Origin: Gluconacetobacter takamatsuzukensis
GTDB lineage: Bacteria > Pseudomonadota > Alphaproteobacteria > Acetobacterales > Acetobacteraceae
Direction: 5' to 3'
Length of the DNA stretch: 64,000 bases
Assembly: GCF_014174275.1 (NCBI RefSeq)
Contig: NZ_JABEQK010000010.1
Span: 62,001-126,000 of the forward strand
Positions 45,820-54,899 of the stretch are shown here, piece after piece. The position numbers were made by a program, and so were the translations under genes. The notes beneath the pieces were generated by a model, which was not told the origin of the DNA, did not search any database, and saw only the letters and a program-made list of their open reading frames with translations. Each line of letters begins with the position of its first letter. Position 1 is the first letter of the stretch.

Positions 45820-45947
45820 GCGCGTGGCTTCCCCCCGTTCCTGTCCGCCGGTATCCCTGAGGCTATCGGCCCGGGATGGACAATTCAAAAAAACGTACGT
45901 TCGTATCCAGCCCACAGGCACTATCGGCGAGCGAACGCGCATCAGGC

Positions 45948-47057
45948 ATGGGCCGCATGGCGATGAAACCAGGACTACCCTTTCTCCTTCCGGCCTTTCT
46001 CCTTCTGGCCTCTTTCCCGTTCCTGCCATCCCCCGCACCGGCCGCCACGCCGGCCCCCGGCTTCGTCGTGACGGTGCTGGGCGCGCGCGGCGGCATGCTG
46101 GACGGCAATCTGAGCGCCTACATGATCCGGCCCACGGGCGACGACCGGGCGATCCTGTGCGACGCAGGCACCGTGACGGCCGGGCTGGTCGCGGCCGACC
46201 GGGCCGGGGCGCTGGACGACGTCGCGGTGCCCCCCGGCACCGGCCTGACCCGTCCCGGCTACGTGCTGGCCCACACCATCCGCGCCTATCTGCTCAGCCA
46301 CGCGCATCTGGACCATGTGGCGGGGCTGGTCATCGCCTCGCCCGATGACGGGCCCAAACCGATCTACGCCCTGCCCGCCACGCTGCACGACCTGTCGGCG
46401 CATCTGTTCAACTGGCGCATCTGGCCGAATTTCGGCGATGCCGGCCCGCCCCCCACATTGGGAAAATACCATTACCGCCCGCTGGTGCCGGGCCGGGCGG
46501 ACCCGGTGCCCGACACGGCGATGACCGTCACCGCCTGGCCGCTGAGCCATGGCGGCATCGACTCCACCGCCTTCCTGCTGGCGGCCAACGGGGCCGCGAT
46601 CCTGTATCTGGGCGATACCGGGCCCGACGCGGTCGAGGGCGGGCACAGGCTGGACGATCTGTGGCGCGCCGTCGGCCCGCAGCTCGCCGCGCACCGATTG
46701 AAGGCCATTATCATCGAGGCCTCGTACGACGATACCCGCCCCGACCGGCTGCTGTTCGGCCACATGACCCCGGCCTGGGTGGCCGACACGCTGCGCGACC
46801 TGGCGCGCCGGGCGGGCGGCCCCGATACCCTGCGCGGGCTGACGGTGCTGATCGGCCACGTCAAGGCCAGCCTGGCCACGGGCCCCGCGCCGCAGGAGGC
46901 CATCCGCCGCGACCTGCTCCGCGACGCGGCGCGCGACGGATTGCAGGATGTCCGCTTCGTCATCGCCGAACAGGGGCAGCGCCTGACCGTGGGCGCCGGG
47001 CCTACAGCAGCGACAGAAGCCGTGCCTCCAGCCGGGCCGACTGGGCGGCCGCGCTGA
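45948..47057 (+). CDS. Exported metallo-beta-lactamase-fold phosphodiesterase (class II cyclic-nucleotide type)
   Basis: A 369-aa protein from this ATG (45957 and 45963 are alternatives). A signal peptide fills residues 1 to about 32 (FLLPAFLLLASFPFLPSP). The metal motif HAHLDH (118-123) in LLSHAHLDHVAGL matches the HxHLDH signature of class II cAMP phosphodiesterases (yeast PDE1, CpdP). SHGGIDSTAFLL, YLGDTGPDAVEGG, IIEASYDD and LIGHVKAS continue the pattern. It would hydrolyse cyclic nucleotides in the periplasm. The last 56 bases overlap the convergent glycosyltransferase gene. Confidence 0.83.
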   Translation: MGRMAMKPGLPFLLPAFLLLASFPFLPSPAPAATPAPGFVVTVLGARGGMLDGNLSAYMIRPTGDDRAILCDAGTVTAGLVAADRAGALDDVAVPPGTGLTRPGYVLAHTIRAYLLSHAHLDHVAGLVIASPDDGPKPIYALPATLHDLSAHLFNWRIWPNFGDAGPPPTLGKYHYRPLVPGRADPVPDTAMTVTAWPLSHGGIDSTAFLLAANGAAILYLGDTGPDAVEGGHRLDDLWRAVGPQLAAHRLKAIIIEASYDDTRPDRLLFGHMTPAWVADTLRDLARRAGGPDTLRGLTVLIGHVKASLATGPAPQEAIRRDLLRDAARDGLQDVRFVIAEQGQRLTVGAGPTAATEAVPPAGPTGRPR

Positions 47058-48096
47058 ACGATTCCCGCACCGTCTGCAACGCGCCGTCCGCCAGCCCGTC
47101 GCGCACGCCGGGCGCCAGCATGGCCTGCATGGCATCCGCCAGCGCAGCCGGGTCGGCGGCGGGCACCACGATCCCGGCCCCCAGCCGGTCCAGCACCGTT
47201 TCCAGCCCCGACTGGTCGGACCCGATCACCGGCACGCCGCGCGCCAGCGCCTCCACCGCCACGCTGGGCAACCCCTCGCGGTCGCCGCCGGCCGAGACCA
47301 CGCTGGGCACCAGCAGCGCAATCGCCCGGTCCATCCTCGCCGCCAGGTCCGCCGCCGGCAGCCACCCGGTAAAGCGCAGATGGTCCAGCCCCGCCGCATA
47401 ATCCCGCATCGCGGGCAGCAGCGGCCCATCCCCCGCCAGCACCACCGGCGGCGCCAGCCCGCGCCCCGCCAGCATCCGCAGCGCGTCGATCAGCGTCGAC
47501 ACACCCTTCTTGTCCACGAACCGCCCGGCGAACACGAACTGCTCGGCCGGCCCGCTGGCCGGGGCGGCGGGCTCCACCCCGATCGGGATCACCTCCAGCA
47601 GCTCGGGCCGCACCCCCCGCTCCAGCAGCTTGTCGCGCACGCCTTCCGAAACGCAGACGAACAGCGACGCATAGGCTTGCAGCGCCCGCCAGCGCCGGCG
47701 GAAAATGGCCGGCGGCACGCTCCAGCGATAATGCCGGTCCTTGAAGGCATCGCCGCCGTGAAACGTCACCACCAGCGGCACGCCCAGCGCCCGGGCCATC
47801 GGCAGGGCCAGCGCGCCGCCGCGCCCGAACTGCGCATGCACCAGCACCGGCGCCAGGTCGGCCACATCGCGCGCCGCGCCCCAGCCGAACTGCTTGAACG
47901 CGGCCTGCCGCACCGGCCGCAACGGCCCGCTGCCGCCCATAAACCGCAGGCCGCCCGGCAGGGCGGGCGGCGGCGCATCCCGCCGGCAGCCGACCCAGCA
48001 GGGGCGCAGGGAGCGGAACCCGATATATTGCCGCCGCATGAAGGCATGTTCCGAACGCGGCAACAGCCGGTCGCGATAGACCAGGATCGTCTTCAC
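47002..48096 (-). CDS. Glycosyltransferase, GT4 family
   Basis: A 364-aa GT-B enzyme starting at GTG 48096, which overlaps the previous gene's stop (GTGA). LVVTFHGGDAFKDRHYRW lies in the acceptor half. The donor half has FVFAGRFVDKKGVSTLIDA and the E-x7-E element EGLPSVAVEALARGVPVIGSD. It is coupled to a heptosyltransferase-like gene, so it probably builds LPS core or another surface glycan; sugar and acceptor are unknown. Confidence 0.88.
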   Translation of the reverse strand: MKTILVYRDRLLPRSEHAFMRRQYIGFRSLRPCWVGCRRDAPPPALPGGLRFMGGSGPLRPVRQAAFKQFGWGAARDVADLAPVLVHAQFGRGGALALPMARALGVPLVVTFHGGDAFKDRHYRWSVPPAIFRRRWRALQAYASLFVCVSEGVRDKLLERGVRPELLEVIPIGVEPAAPASGPAEQFVFAGRFVDKKGVSTLIDALRMLAGRGLAPPVVLAGDGPLLPAMRDYAAGLDHLRFTGWLPAADLAARMDRAIALLVPSVVSAGGDREGLPSVAVEALARGVPVIGSDQSGLETVLDRLGAGIVVPAADPAALADAMQAMLAPGVRDGLADGALQTVRESFSAAAQSARLEARLLSLL

Positions 48097-49028
48097 GCGG
48101 GCACGTCCATCAGGGGGGCAGGCACGGGCGCGTCCAGCCCCAGCAGGTCCACCGCCGCCGCCACCACCGGCGCGACCGCCAGCCCGGCGATGGGGGCCTG
48201 CCCCTCCGGCCCCGGCGCCGCGATGCCGCGCGCCCGGCGCCCGACCGGGCCGTATTCCGACATGCGGCTGGGCCCGAACAGCCCCAGCGTCGGCGTGCCC
48301 ACCGCCGCCGACAGATGCATCAGCCCCGAATCGTTGCCCACGAACCCCGCGCACCGCGCCAGCAGCGCCGCCACCTGCGGCAGGGCCAGCCCGCCGCCGG
48401 CATCGACGGCATCGGGCAGCGCGGCCAGCACCGGCTCGGCCATCCGCCGCTCGGTCTCGCCGGGGCCGTACAGGATCACGGGCCGCATGTCCGGCCACCG
48501 GGCCCGCAGGGCATGGGCCAGCGCGATGAAACGGTCGGCCGGCCACACCTTGCCCGCCCAGTTCGCCGTCGGCGCCAGCGCCAGCCAGCGCGGCCCATCG
48601 GGCAGCATCGTCCGGGCCAGCGTGCGATCGGCCGCGCCCATCCACATCACGGGCAAGGGCGGCGGCGACAGGCCCAGCACCTGGCCCAGATGCGCGATGC
48701 GCGCCCCCTGCCGCCGCCCGCCGCGCATGATCGCCCGCCGCCGCGCGGCCAGCACCAGCGTGACCGCCGAGCCCCGCAGGTCCACGCACAGATCCCACCG
48801 CGTCCCGACGCAGGCGCGCCACAGCGCCAGCCAGTGCAGGTCGTATTTCTGCTTGGTCACGACGATGGTGCGCTCGCGCCGGGGCATCGCCGCGAACAGC
48901 CCCGCCGCCACCGGCCCGCAGGCGATGGTGAAGCGCGCGTGCGGGTAGCGCGCCAGCAGGACATCCAGCAGCCCGGTGGACAGCACCGCGTCGCCCAGAC
49001 GCGTGGAGGTGATGAACAGGATACGCAT
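48093..49028 (-). CDS. Glycosyltransferase, GT9 (heptosyltransferase) family
   Basis: A 311-aa protein. It begins MRILFITSTRLGDAVLSTGL, a typical GT9 start. WDLCVDLRGSA, NWAGKVWPADRFIALAHAL and FVGNDSGLMHLSAAVGTPTLGLFGPS follow, the last being the nucleotide-sugar site. GT9 members add heptose to the Kdo of LPS. ATG 49028 is chosen because all conserved sequence follows it. Couples to the GT4 gene by a four-base overlap. Confidence 0.9.
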   Translation of the reverse strand: MRILFITSTRLGDAVLSTGLLDVLLARYPHARFTIACGPVAAGLFAAMPRRERTIVVTKQKYDLHWLALWRACVGTRWDLCVDLRGSAVTLVLAARRRAIMRGGRRQGARIAHLGQVLGLSPPPLPVMWMGAADRTLARTMLPDGPRWLALAPTANWAGKVWPADRFIALAHALRARWPDMRPVILYGPGETERRMAEPVLAALPDAVDAGGGLALPQVAALLARCAGFVGNDSGLMHLSAAVGTPTLGLFGPSRMSEYGPVGRRARGIAAPGPEGQAPIAGLAVAPVVAAAVDLLGLDAPVPAPLMDVPA

Positions 49029-49170
49029 GCCGCCCCAGCCTAGCCTATCGCACGCCCCGGCGAAATCGTCCCCTCTTCCCCAACCGGCCGGCAGAACACA
49101 CATCAGACCCACCGAACGCGCCCGCCCACCCGCATTTCCAGACCGGCGCAAGGACTGTAGGATCAGGCCC

Positions 49171-50013
49171 ATGGTTGACCCGACACATCTCGCCCACCTC
49201 CCGGACCGCGCCGTTCTGGCCATCTCCGGCCTCGACCGGCACAGCTTCCTCCAGGGGCTGGTGTCCAACGACGTCACCCAGGCCATCCCCGGCCGCGCGG
49301 TCTGGGCCGCGCTGCTGACGGCGCAGGGCCGCTGGGTGGCCGATTTCTTCCTGTTCGCCGATCCCGACGGCGCGCGCCTGCTGGTGGATTGCGAGGCCGC
49401 GCAGGCCGGCATGCTGCGCCAGCGCCTGCTGCGCTACCGCCTGCGCTCCGACGTCTCGATCGACGAGACCGGCTTTGCCGTCCACGCCGCCTGGGGCGCC
49501 GTCCCCCCGATGATCGATTCCACCATCGGCGCCCCCGACCCGCGCCTGACCGAGGCCGGCTGGCGCCTGCTACTGCCCCGCCCGGCCGAGGGCGCGGCCG
49601 ACCACGCCGCCTACGACGCCCACCGGCTGGCGCTGGGCCTGCCCGACGGCTCGCGCGACTGCGAAGAGGGCAAGACCCTGCTGCTGGAAGCGAATTTCGA
49701 GCTTCTGAACGGCATTTCCTGGACCAAGGGCTGCTATATGGGCCAGGAACTGACCGCCCGCACCCGCTATCGCGGACTGGTCAAGCGCAAGCTGCTGCCG
49801 GTCATGGGCGCCGCCCTGCCGCCGCCCGGCACGCCGCTGCTCCAGGCGGGGAAGGAGGCCGGGCACATGGCCTCCTCCCGCGACGGGCAGGGGCTGGCCA
49901 TGGTGCGCCTGGCGCATCGCAGCGGCGAGCTGACGACCGAAGCCGGCCATTCGGTGCAGGTGCGCCTGCCCGACTGGCTGACCCTGCCCGACGCCGACGC
50001 GCCGGCGGAATGA
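49171..50013 (+). CDS. ygfZ: Folate-binding Fe-S cluster repair protein YgfZ
   Basis: A 280-aa GcvT-like protein. The signature KGCYMGQELTARTRYRG is the YgfZ motif with its essential cysteine. The folate-binding N-terminal half shows LAISGLDRHSFLQGLVSNDV and LTAQGRWVADFFLF. YgfZ supports assembly or repair of certain Fe-S enzymes with tetrahydrofolate. ATG 49171 follows GATCAGG. The window's Fe-S enzymes (CysH, CysI, 2Fe-2S subunit) are possible clients, but this is speculation. Confidence 0.93.
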   Translation: MVDPTHLAHLPDRAVLAISGLDRHSFLQGLVSNDVTQAIPGRAVWAALLTAQGRWVADFFLFADPDGARLLVDCEAAQAGMLRQRLLRYRLRSDVSIDETGFAVHAAWGAVPPMIDSTIGAPDPRLTEAGWRLLLPRPAEGAADHAAYDAHRLALGLPDGSRDCEEGKTLLLEANFELLNGISWTKGCYMGQELTARTRYRGLVKRKLLPVMGAALPPPGTPLLQAGKEAGHMASSRDGQGLAMVRLAHRSGELTTEAGHSVQVRLPDWLTLPDADAPAE

Positions 50014-50068
50014 GCAGCGCGTGCGGCCCCTGCTGGACAGGGGCCGCGCCATGGAGTGTTGTGCCGCC

Positions 50069-50497
50069 ATGACCGACGCCACCCCCTACACCGCCCCCGC
50101 CGAGGCCGTCCGTGCCGCCATGCTCGACACCGTGCGCTTCGACGCCGCGGGCCTGGTCGCCGCCATCGCCCAGCAGCACGATACGGGCGAAATCCTGATG
50201 CTGGCGTGGATGAACCGCGCGGCGCTGGACGAAACATTGCGCACCGGCCGCGTCTGTTATTATTCGCGCAGCCGCGGCGGCCTGTGGCGCAAGGGCGAGA
50301 CCTCCGGCCAGGTGCAGAAACTGGTCGATGCCCGCCTGGATTGCGACCGCGACGCGGTGCTGCTGCTGGTCGACCAGACCGGGGTCGCCTGCCATACCGG
50401 CCGGCGAAGCTGCTTCTTCAACGCCATGCGCCCCGAAGGACTGGTCGAGACCAGCGCGCCGCTGGTTTCGGCCGATACCCTCTACGGGCGCGGCTGA
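50069..50497 (+). CDS. hisI: Phosphoribosyl-AMP cyclohydrolase
   Basis: HisI (142 aa from ATG 50069) opens the adenine ring of phosphoribosyl-AMP in histidine synthesis. MLAWMNRAALDETLRTGRV and YYSRSRGGLWRKGETSGQVQ are family blocks. The Mg site is DCDRD (91-95), and zinc cysteines are Cys92, Cys108 and Cys115 in VACHTGRRSC. No other his gene is nearby. HisE is not fused. It is 55 bp after ygfZ and may be co-transcribed. Confidence 0.94.
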   Translation: MTDATPYTAPAEAVRAAMLDTVRFDAAGLVAAIAQQHDTGEILMLAWMNRAALDETLRTGRVCYYSRSRGGLWRKGETSGQVQKLVDARLDCDRDAVLLLVDQTGVACHTGRRSCFFNAMRPEGLVETSAPLVSADTLYGRG

Positions 50498-50528
50498 CCG
50501 TGTCTTCTCTCACACGCAGGTTCCCCCG

Positions 50529-50705
50529 ATGACCACGCCCGACCCCTCGCCCCGCGGCAAGATCGCCTTTCTCGCCATCCTGTTCGCCGCCACCCTCGGC
50601 CTTGGCGTCTACACCATCTATTCGGCCTTCACGGCCCTGCACACCACGGTCGAAGGCGGCACGGCCTCCCCGCCCCCCGCCCCCGCCGGTTCCGCAAAAC
50701 AGTGA
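50529..50705 (+). CDS. Small single-span membrane protein (58 aa)
   Basis: Starts at ATG 50529 and has one hydrophobic helix (KIAFLAILFAATLGLGVYTI, residues 11-30), then a proline- and alanine-rich tail (PPPAPAGSAK). It lies 31 bp after hisI and is followed directly by a terminator hairpin, which supports it as the last gene of that unit. No family is recognised. Confidence 0.55.
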   Translation: MTTPDPSPRGKIAFLAILFAATLGLGVYTIYSAFTALHTTVEGGTASPPPAPAGSAKQ

Positions 50706-50710
50706 GACCA

Positions 50711-50773
50711 CGCGCGTCGTCTTGACGCGCGCACCGGCCCCGTCCGGTTCCGGACACTCCGTCCGCAACCGGA
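50711..50773 (+). terminator. Two consecutive hairpins after the hisI unit
   Basis: CGCGCGTC / GACGCGCG (50711-50731, five-base loop) begins five bases after the stop. TCCGGTT-C-CGGAC / GTCCG-C-AACCGGA (50743-50773) follows. Neither has a T-run. Confidence 0.65.
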
Positions 50774-50882
50774 CAGGCGGAAACGCCCCTTCCAGAAAAA
50801 CCATTACAAGACAATGCGATATAAGCTGTCCACCATGATGTAGACTTGTCTGCGCAGGAAAGCAGAACAGGGACAGCAGATC

Positions 50883-51209
50883 ATGAACCGATCGATTTCG
50901 TCGCCCGCCCCAGCCGCGCGCCGTCATCGCCCGCACCCGGCCCCCACACCCCGCCCCACGCCATGCATGGGCCTGTTCAACCGGATCGGACTCTTCCGGG
51001 CCGAACGGGGATGGACGCGCAAGGCCCTTGCGGAGCGGGTGGCCGTCAACCCGCAGACGATCGGTTTTCTGGAACGGGGCGACTACGCACCCAGCCTGGA
51101 ACTGGCGATGAAGATCGCCCGGGCCTTCGACGTCCCGATCGAGATCCTCTTTTCCTTCGAGCCGTTCGAAACGATCTCGACAATGCTCCAGGCAAAAATC
51201 GAAGCCTGA
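50883..51209 (+). CDS. XRE-family helix-turn-helix regulator
   Basis: A 108-aa protein. The HTH core is FRAERGWTRKALAERVAVNP plus QTIGFLERGDYAPSLELAMK, followed by IARAFDVPIEILFSFEPF as in YozG/short XRE regulators. From ATG 50883 there is a 28-residue proline/arginine-rich leader. The in-frame ATG 50967 (MGLFNRIGLFR) would give the compact form and is also plausible. Targets unknown. Convergent with lpxB. Confidence 0.83.
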   Translation: MNRSISSPAPAARRHRPHPAPTPRPTPCMGLFNRIGLFRAERGWTRKALAERVAVNPQTIGFLERGDYAPSLELAMKIARAFDVPIEILFSFEPFETISTMLQAKIEA

Positions 51210-51240
51210 GAGAGCCCGCCGCAGGGCAGCGCCCCGAGGC

Positions 51241-52422
51241 TTATATCCCCGACACCGACCCCGCCGCGTCCAGCACCGCCATCAGTTCGGCCGCCGCCGC
51301 ATCGTCCGGGTCGCCCTTCGGCGCGGCCAGGGTGGCGGTGACGGCGCGAAAGCCGGCCCGTTGCAGGGCGGCGCTGTGCCCGTCGGTCAGCAGCCGGTGC
51401 ACCGTGGCCGCCAGCAGGTCGGGCCGGCAGCGTTCCTGCAACAGTTCGGGCACCAGCCGGTGCCCGGCCAGCAGGTTGACCATGGCGACATAGGGCACGC
51501 GGATCAGCCGCCTTGCCAGTGCCGCCGTGATCGGGTTGACGCGATAGGTCACGGCCATCGGCACCCCGGCCAGCGCCAGTTCCAGCGTCGAGGTCCCCGA
51601 TTTGGTCAGCGCCGCCCCCGCCGCCGCGAAGGCATCGTGCTTGTCCGCCAGGTCCGTCACCACGATGGGCCGCAGCGGCCAGTCGGCCACCCCGCGCCGC
51701 ACCACGTCCGCCACGACGGGCGAGACCGGGACCACGGGCACGATGCCCGGGCAGGTCGCCATCAGGATGCGCAGCGTGCGCCCCAGCACCGGCAGCAGGC
51801 GCGGCGCCTCGGACCGGCGGCTGCCGGGCATCAGGATCAGCACGGGGGTGTCGGCGGCAATGCCGTGCCGCGCCCGAAAGGCCGCGCCATCGCCCCGGTC
51901 GACCCCGGATTGCAGCACCGGATGGCCCACGAAGCGGGCATCGAGCCCATGGCGGCCGAAAAAACCGGGCTCGAACGGCAGCAGGCACAGCAGGCGCTCC
52001 CACAGGCCGGGGAATTCCCGCACCCGGTGCTCGCGCCACGCCCAGACCTGCGGCGCGACATAATGCACGCGCGGAATGCCCAGATCCGCGATGCGGCGCA
52101 GCAGCCGCAGGGCGAAGCCGGGGCTGTCGATCGTCACCACCAGGTCGGGCCGCGTCGCGGCGATATCCGCCACGGCCTGGTCCAGCCGGCGCGACAGATG
52201 GCGCAGCCGGGGCAGCACTTCCACCAGCCCCATCACCGCCAGGTCGCGCAGCGGAAACAGGCTGCGCAGCCCCGCCGCCTCCATCCGCGTGCCGCCGACC
52301 CCGGCGAAACGCAGCGTCGGGTCCAGCCTGCGCAGCGCATCCATCAGGCGCGCCCCCAGCACGTCGCCGCTGGCCTCGCCGGCCAGCAGCCAGACCGTGC
52401 GCCCCGGCGCGGCCCCGCCCAT
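51241..52422 (-). CDS. lpxB: Lipid-A-disaccharide synthase
   Basis: LpxB (393 aa) condenses UDP-2,3-diacylglucosamine with lipid X in lipid A synthesis, at the inner membrane. LAGEASGDVLGARLMDAL, FAGVGGTRMEAAGLRSLFP, YVAPQVWAWREHRV and LPFEPGFF are conserved, and the C-terminal KSGTSTLELALAGVPMAVTY is typical. It lies five bases downstream of pheT on the same strand, so it may be expressed with the pheST unit. lpxK and the LpxL-like gene lie 35 kb away; lpxA/C/D are outside the window. Confidence 0.94.
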   Translation of the reverse strand: MGGAAPGRTVWLLAGEASGDVLGARLMDALRRLDPTLRFAGVGGTRMEAAGLRSLFPLRDLAVMGLVEVLPRLRHLSRRLDQAVADIAATRPDLVVTIDSPGFALRLLRRIADLGIPRVHYVAPQVWAWREHRVREFPGLWERLLCLLPFEPGFFGRHGLDARFVGHPVLQSGVDRGDGAAFRARHGIAADTPVLILMPGSRRSEAPRLLPVLGRTLRILMATCPGIVPVVPVSPVVADVVRRGVADWPLRPIVVTDLADKHDAFAAAGAALTKSGTSTLELALAGVPMAVTYRVNPITAALARRLIRVPYVAMVNLLAGHRLVPELLQERCRPDLLAATVHRLLTDGHSAALQRAGFRAVTATLAAPKGDPDDAAAAELMAVLDAAGSVSGI

Positions 52423-52427
52423 GCGGG

Positions 52428-54896
52428 CTAGCCTTCGCCCCGCAGCACGGCGCCGCAGGCCTTCTGCACCGCCGCCACCACGGCGCCGGACACGGCGTCG
52501 ATCTCGGCGTCGGTCAGGCTGCCGCGGGTCGGCTGCAACGTCACTTCCACACCCAGCGACTTGCTGCCCTCGGGCACCTTGTCGCCCTCATAGACATCGA
52601 ACAGCCGCACGGCGGAAATCAGCGTCCGCTCGGCCCCGCGCGCCGCGCGCAGCACCGATTCGGCCGTCACGTCGCGCCCGACGACGAAGGCGAAATCGCG
52701 CTGCACCGGCTGGAAGGGCGAAAGCTCGGGCGCGGCCCGGCGCCGCCGCTTGGGGTCGGGAATGGCGTCGAGGAACAGTTCGAACCCCACCACCGGCCGG
52801 TCCAACCCCCGCCCCGCCAGCAGCGCGGGATGCAGCTGGCCGAACACGCCCAGCACGATCTTCGGCCCCTGCCGCAGCACGCCGGAGCGGCCGGGATGAT
52901 AATGGCCCGGCGCATCGGCGGTCACGCTGATGCCCTCGATCGGCGCGCCCAGCGCCGCCAGGATCGCCAGCGCATCGGCCTTGGCATCCCACAGGTCGAC
53001 CGGGTCGGCCGGCCGGCCGGGCGCGCGCGGCGCGTGCCCGCTGCGCAGCGCCGCCGCGATCTGGCTCTGCCCACCCTCGCCGAAGCCCGGCCCGACCTCG
53101 AACAGGCCCAGGTCCGGATAGCCCCGCGCCGTATTGCGCTCCACGGCCGCCAGCAGGTTGACCAGCGGCGTCGGGCGCATCTGGTCCAGGTCGGCGGCAA
53201 TCGGGTTCAGCAGGCGCAGGCTCTCGGGCACGGCGCCGAAGCGCGCGCAGGCTTCCTGCGCGGCGAAGGAATAGGCCACCGTCTCCATCAGCCCGCGCGC
53301 CGCCAGCACGCGCCGCGCCGTGGCGGTGCGCGTCTGGCGCGGCGTCAGCGCCGGCAGCGGCACGGCCGACAGCGCGGGCAGCGACACGGGCGGGATCGAA
53401 TCCAGCCCGCGCAGGCGCAGGATTTCCTCGATCAGGTCGCACTCGGAATCGACGGCCACGGCCCCCTCGGCGGCGGCGAAGGCCCGCTCGGCCGAAAGAT
53501 CCGGCGCCTGGTCCAGCACCATCTTCATGGCGATGTCGTTGCGCCACGACGGCACGTCGACCACCACCCGCGCGTCATCCCGTTCGCGGACCTCGAAGCC
53601 CAGCGCCTCCAGCGAGGCCACGGCCTCGTCCGCCGGCACGTCCAGCCCGCCCAGCCCGGCGATCCGCGCGAAGCGCAGATGCGCCTCGCGCTGCCAGGCC
53701 GGCGCCTCGCCGGCCGACACGACCTCGCTGGCCTCGCCGCCGCACAGTTCGACGATCATCCGCGTCGCCGCTTCAAGCGCCGCCACCGGCAGCGCCTGGT
53801 CCACCCCGCGCTCGAACCGGTGCCGTGCGTCGGAATGCAGGCTCAGCCGCCGACCGCTCAGCGCGATCCGCACCGGGTCGAACAGCGCGCATTCCACGAA
53901 GACATTCGTGGTCTCGTCGGTGGCACCCGTCGCCTCGCCACCCATGATGCCGGCCAGCGACTGCACCCCGGCGGCATCGGCAATCACGCAATCCTCGGGC
54001 GAGACCACGATGTCGCGCCCGTCCAGCGTCCGAAAGCTCTCGCCCGCCCCACGGCAGACCGTCAGCCGCCCGCCCGTCACCCGGTCGGCATCGAACACAT
54101 GCAGCGGCCGGCCCAGGTCGAAGGCGAAGAAATTGGTGATGTCCACCAGGGCCGAGATCGGCCGCAGCCCGATCGCCCGCAGCCGCTTCTGCAACCAGTC
54201 CGGGCTAGGCCCGTTGCGCACGCCGCGCACGGTGCGCCCCAGCACCCACGTGCAGGCCTCGGGGAAATCGTTGGCCCAGGTCACGGGCGAGTCGAAAGTG
54301 CCTTCCACGGTCTCGGCCAGCCAGGGGCGCAGATGCCCCAGCCCCGCCGCCGCCAGGTCGCGGGCGATGCCGCGCACCGCCAGCGCGTCGCCCCGGTTGG
54401 GCGTCACCGCGATTTCGATCACCGGATCGTTCAGCCCGGCGAAATCGGCATAGGACTGGCCGGTGGGCGTACCCTCGGGCAGCTCGGCGATGCCGTCATG
54501 GTCCTCGCCCAGACCCAGCTCGCGCAGCGAGCACAGCATGCCGCCGCTGGCCTCGCCCCGGATCGACCCGGCCTTGATGGTGATGTCCGAACCCGGGACC
54601 CAGGTGCCCGGCGGCGCGAAGATCACCGACAGGCCGGTGCGGGCGTTCGGCGCGCCGCAGACCACCTGCACCTCCTCGAAGCCCGGCCCGGCATCGACGC
54701 GGCAGACGCGCAGCCGGTCGGCATTGGGGTGCTGCACGGCCTCGATGATGCGGGCGGTGCGGAAGGGGGCCAGCGTGGCGCCGGGGTCTTCGACGCCCTC
54801 GACCTCCAGCCCGATCGTGTTCAGCTTGGCGCAGATCTCATCGACCGTGGCGCTGGTGTCCAGATGGTCGCGCAGCCAGGACAGGGTGAACTTCAT
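52428..54896 (-). CDS. pheT: Phenylalanine--tRNA ligase beta subunit
   Basis: PheT (822 aa) forms the (alpha-beta)2 enzyme with PheS. Domains in order: OB-fold tRNA-binding EMAP-like (about 40-150, VVCGAPNARTGLSVIFAPPG), B3/B4 editing (about 210-390, with VDITNFFAFDLGRPLHVFDADR), B5 (about 400-480), the catalytic-like core (about 490-700) and the ferredoxin-fold anticodon-binding domain (about 725-822, FQPVQRDFAFVVGRDV). Three bases separate it from pheS. Confidence 0.96.
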   Translation of the reverse strand: MKFTLSWLRDHLDTSATVDEICAKLNTIGLEVEGVEDPGATLAPFRTARIIEAVQHPNADRLRVCRVDAGPGFEEVQVVCGAPNARTGLSVIFAPPGTWVPGSDITIKAGSIRGEASGGMLCSLRELGLGEDHDGIAELPEGTPTGQSYADFAGLNDPVIEIAVTPNRGDALAVRGIARDLAAAGLGHLRPWLAETVEGTFDSPVTWANDFPEACTWVLGRTVRGVRNGPSPDWLQKRLRAIGLRPISALVDITNFFAFDLGRPLHVFDADRVTGGRLTVCRGAGESFRTLDGRDIVVSPEDCVIADAAGVQSLAGIMGGEATGATDETTNVFVECALFDPVRIALSGRRLSLHSDARHRFERGVDQALPVAALEAATRMIVELCGGEASEVVSAGEAPAWQREAHLRFARIAGLGGLDVPADEAVASLEALGFEVRERDDARVVVDVPSWRNDIAMKMVLDQAPDLSAERAFAAAEGAVAVDSECDLIEEILRLRGLDSIPPVSLPALSAVPLPALTPRQTRTATARRVLAARGLMETVAYSFAAQEACARFGAVPESLRLLNPIAADLDQMRPTPLVNLLAAVERNTARGYPDLGLFEVGPGFGEGGQSQIAAALRSGHAPRAPGRPADPVDLWDAKADALAILAALGAPIEGISVTADAPGHYHPGRSGVLRQGPKIVLGVFGQLHPALLAGRGLDRPVVGFELFLDAIPDPKRRRRAAPELSPFQPVQRDFAFVVGRDVTAESVLRAARGAERTLISAVRLFDVYEGDKVPEGSKSLGVEVTLQPTRGSLTDAEIDAVSGAVVAAVQKACGAVLRGEG

Positions 54897-54899
54897 CGA

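Noticed and set aside
45892-45901. Palindrome AACGTACGTT upstream of the exported phosphodiesterase
   Set aside because: Only ten bases, single occurrence noticed, no partner site; too weak to call an operator.
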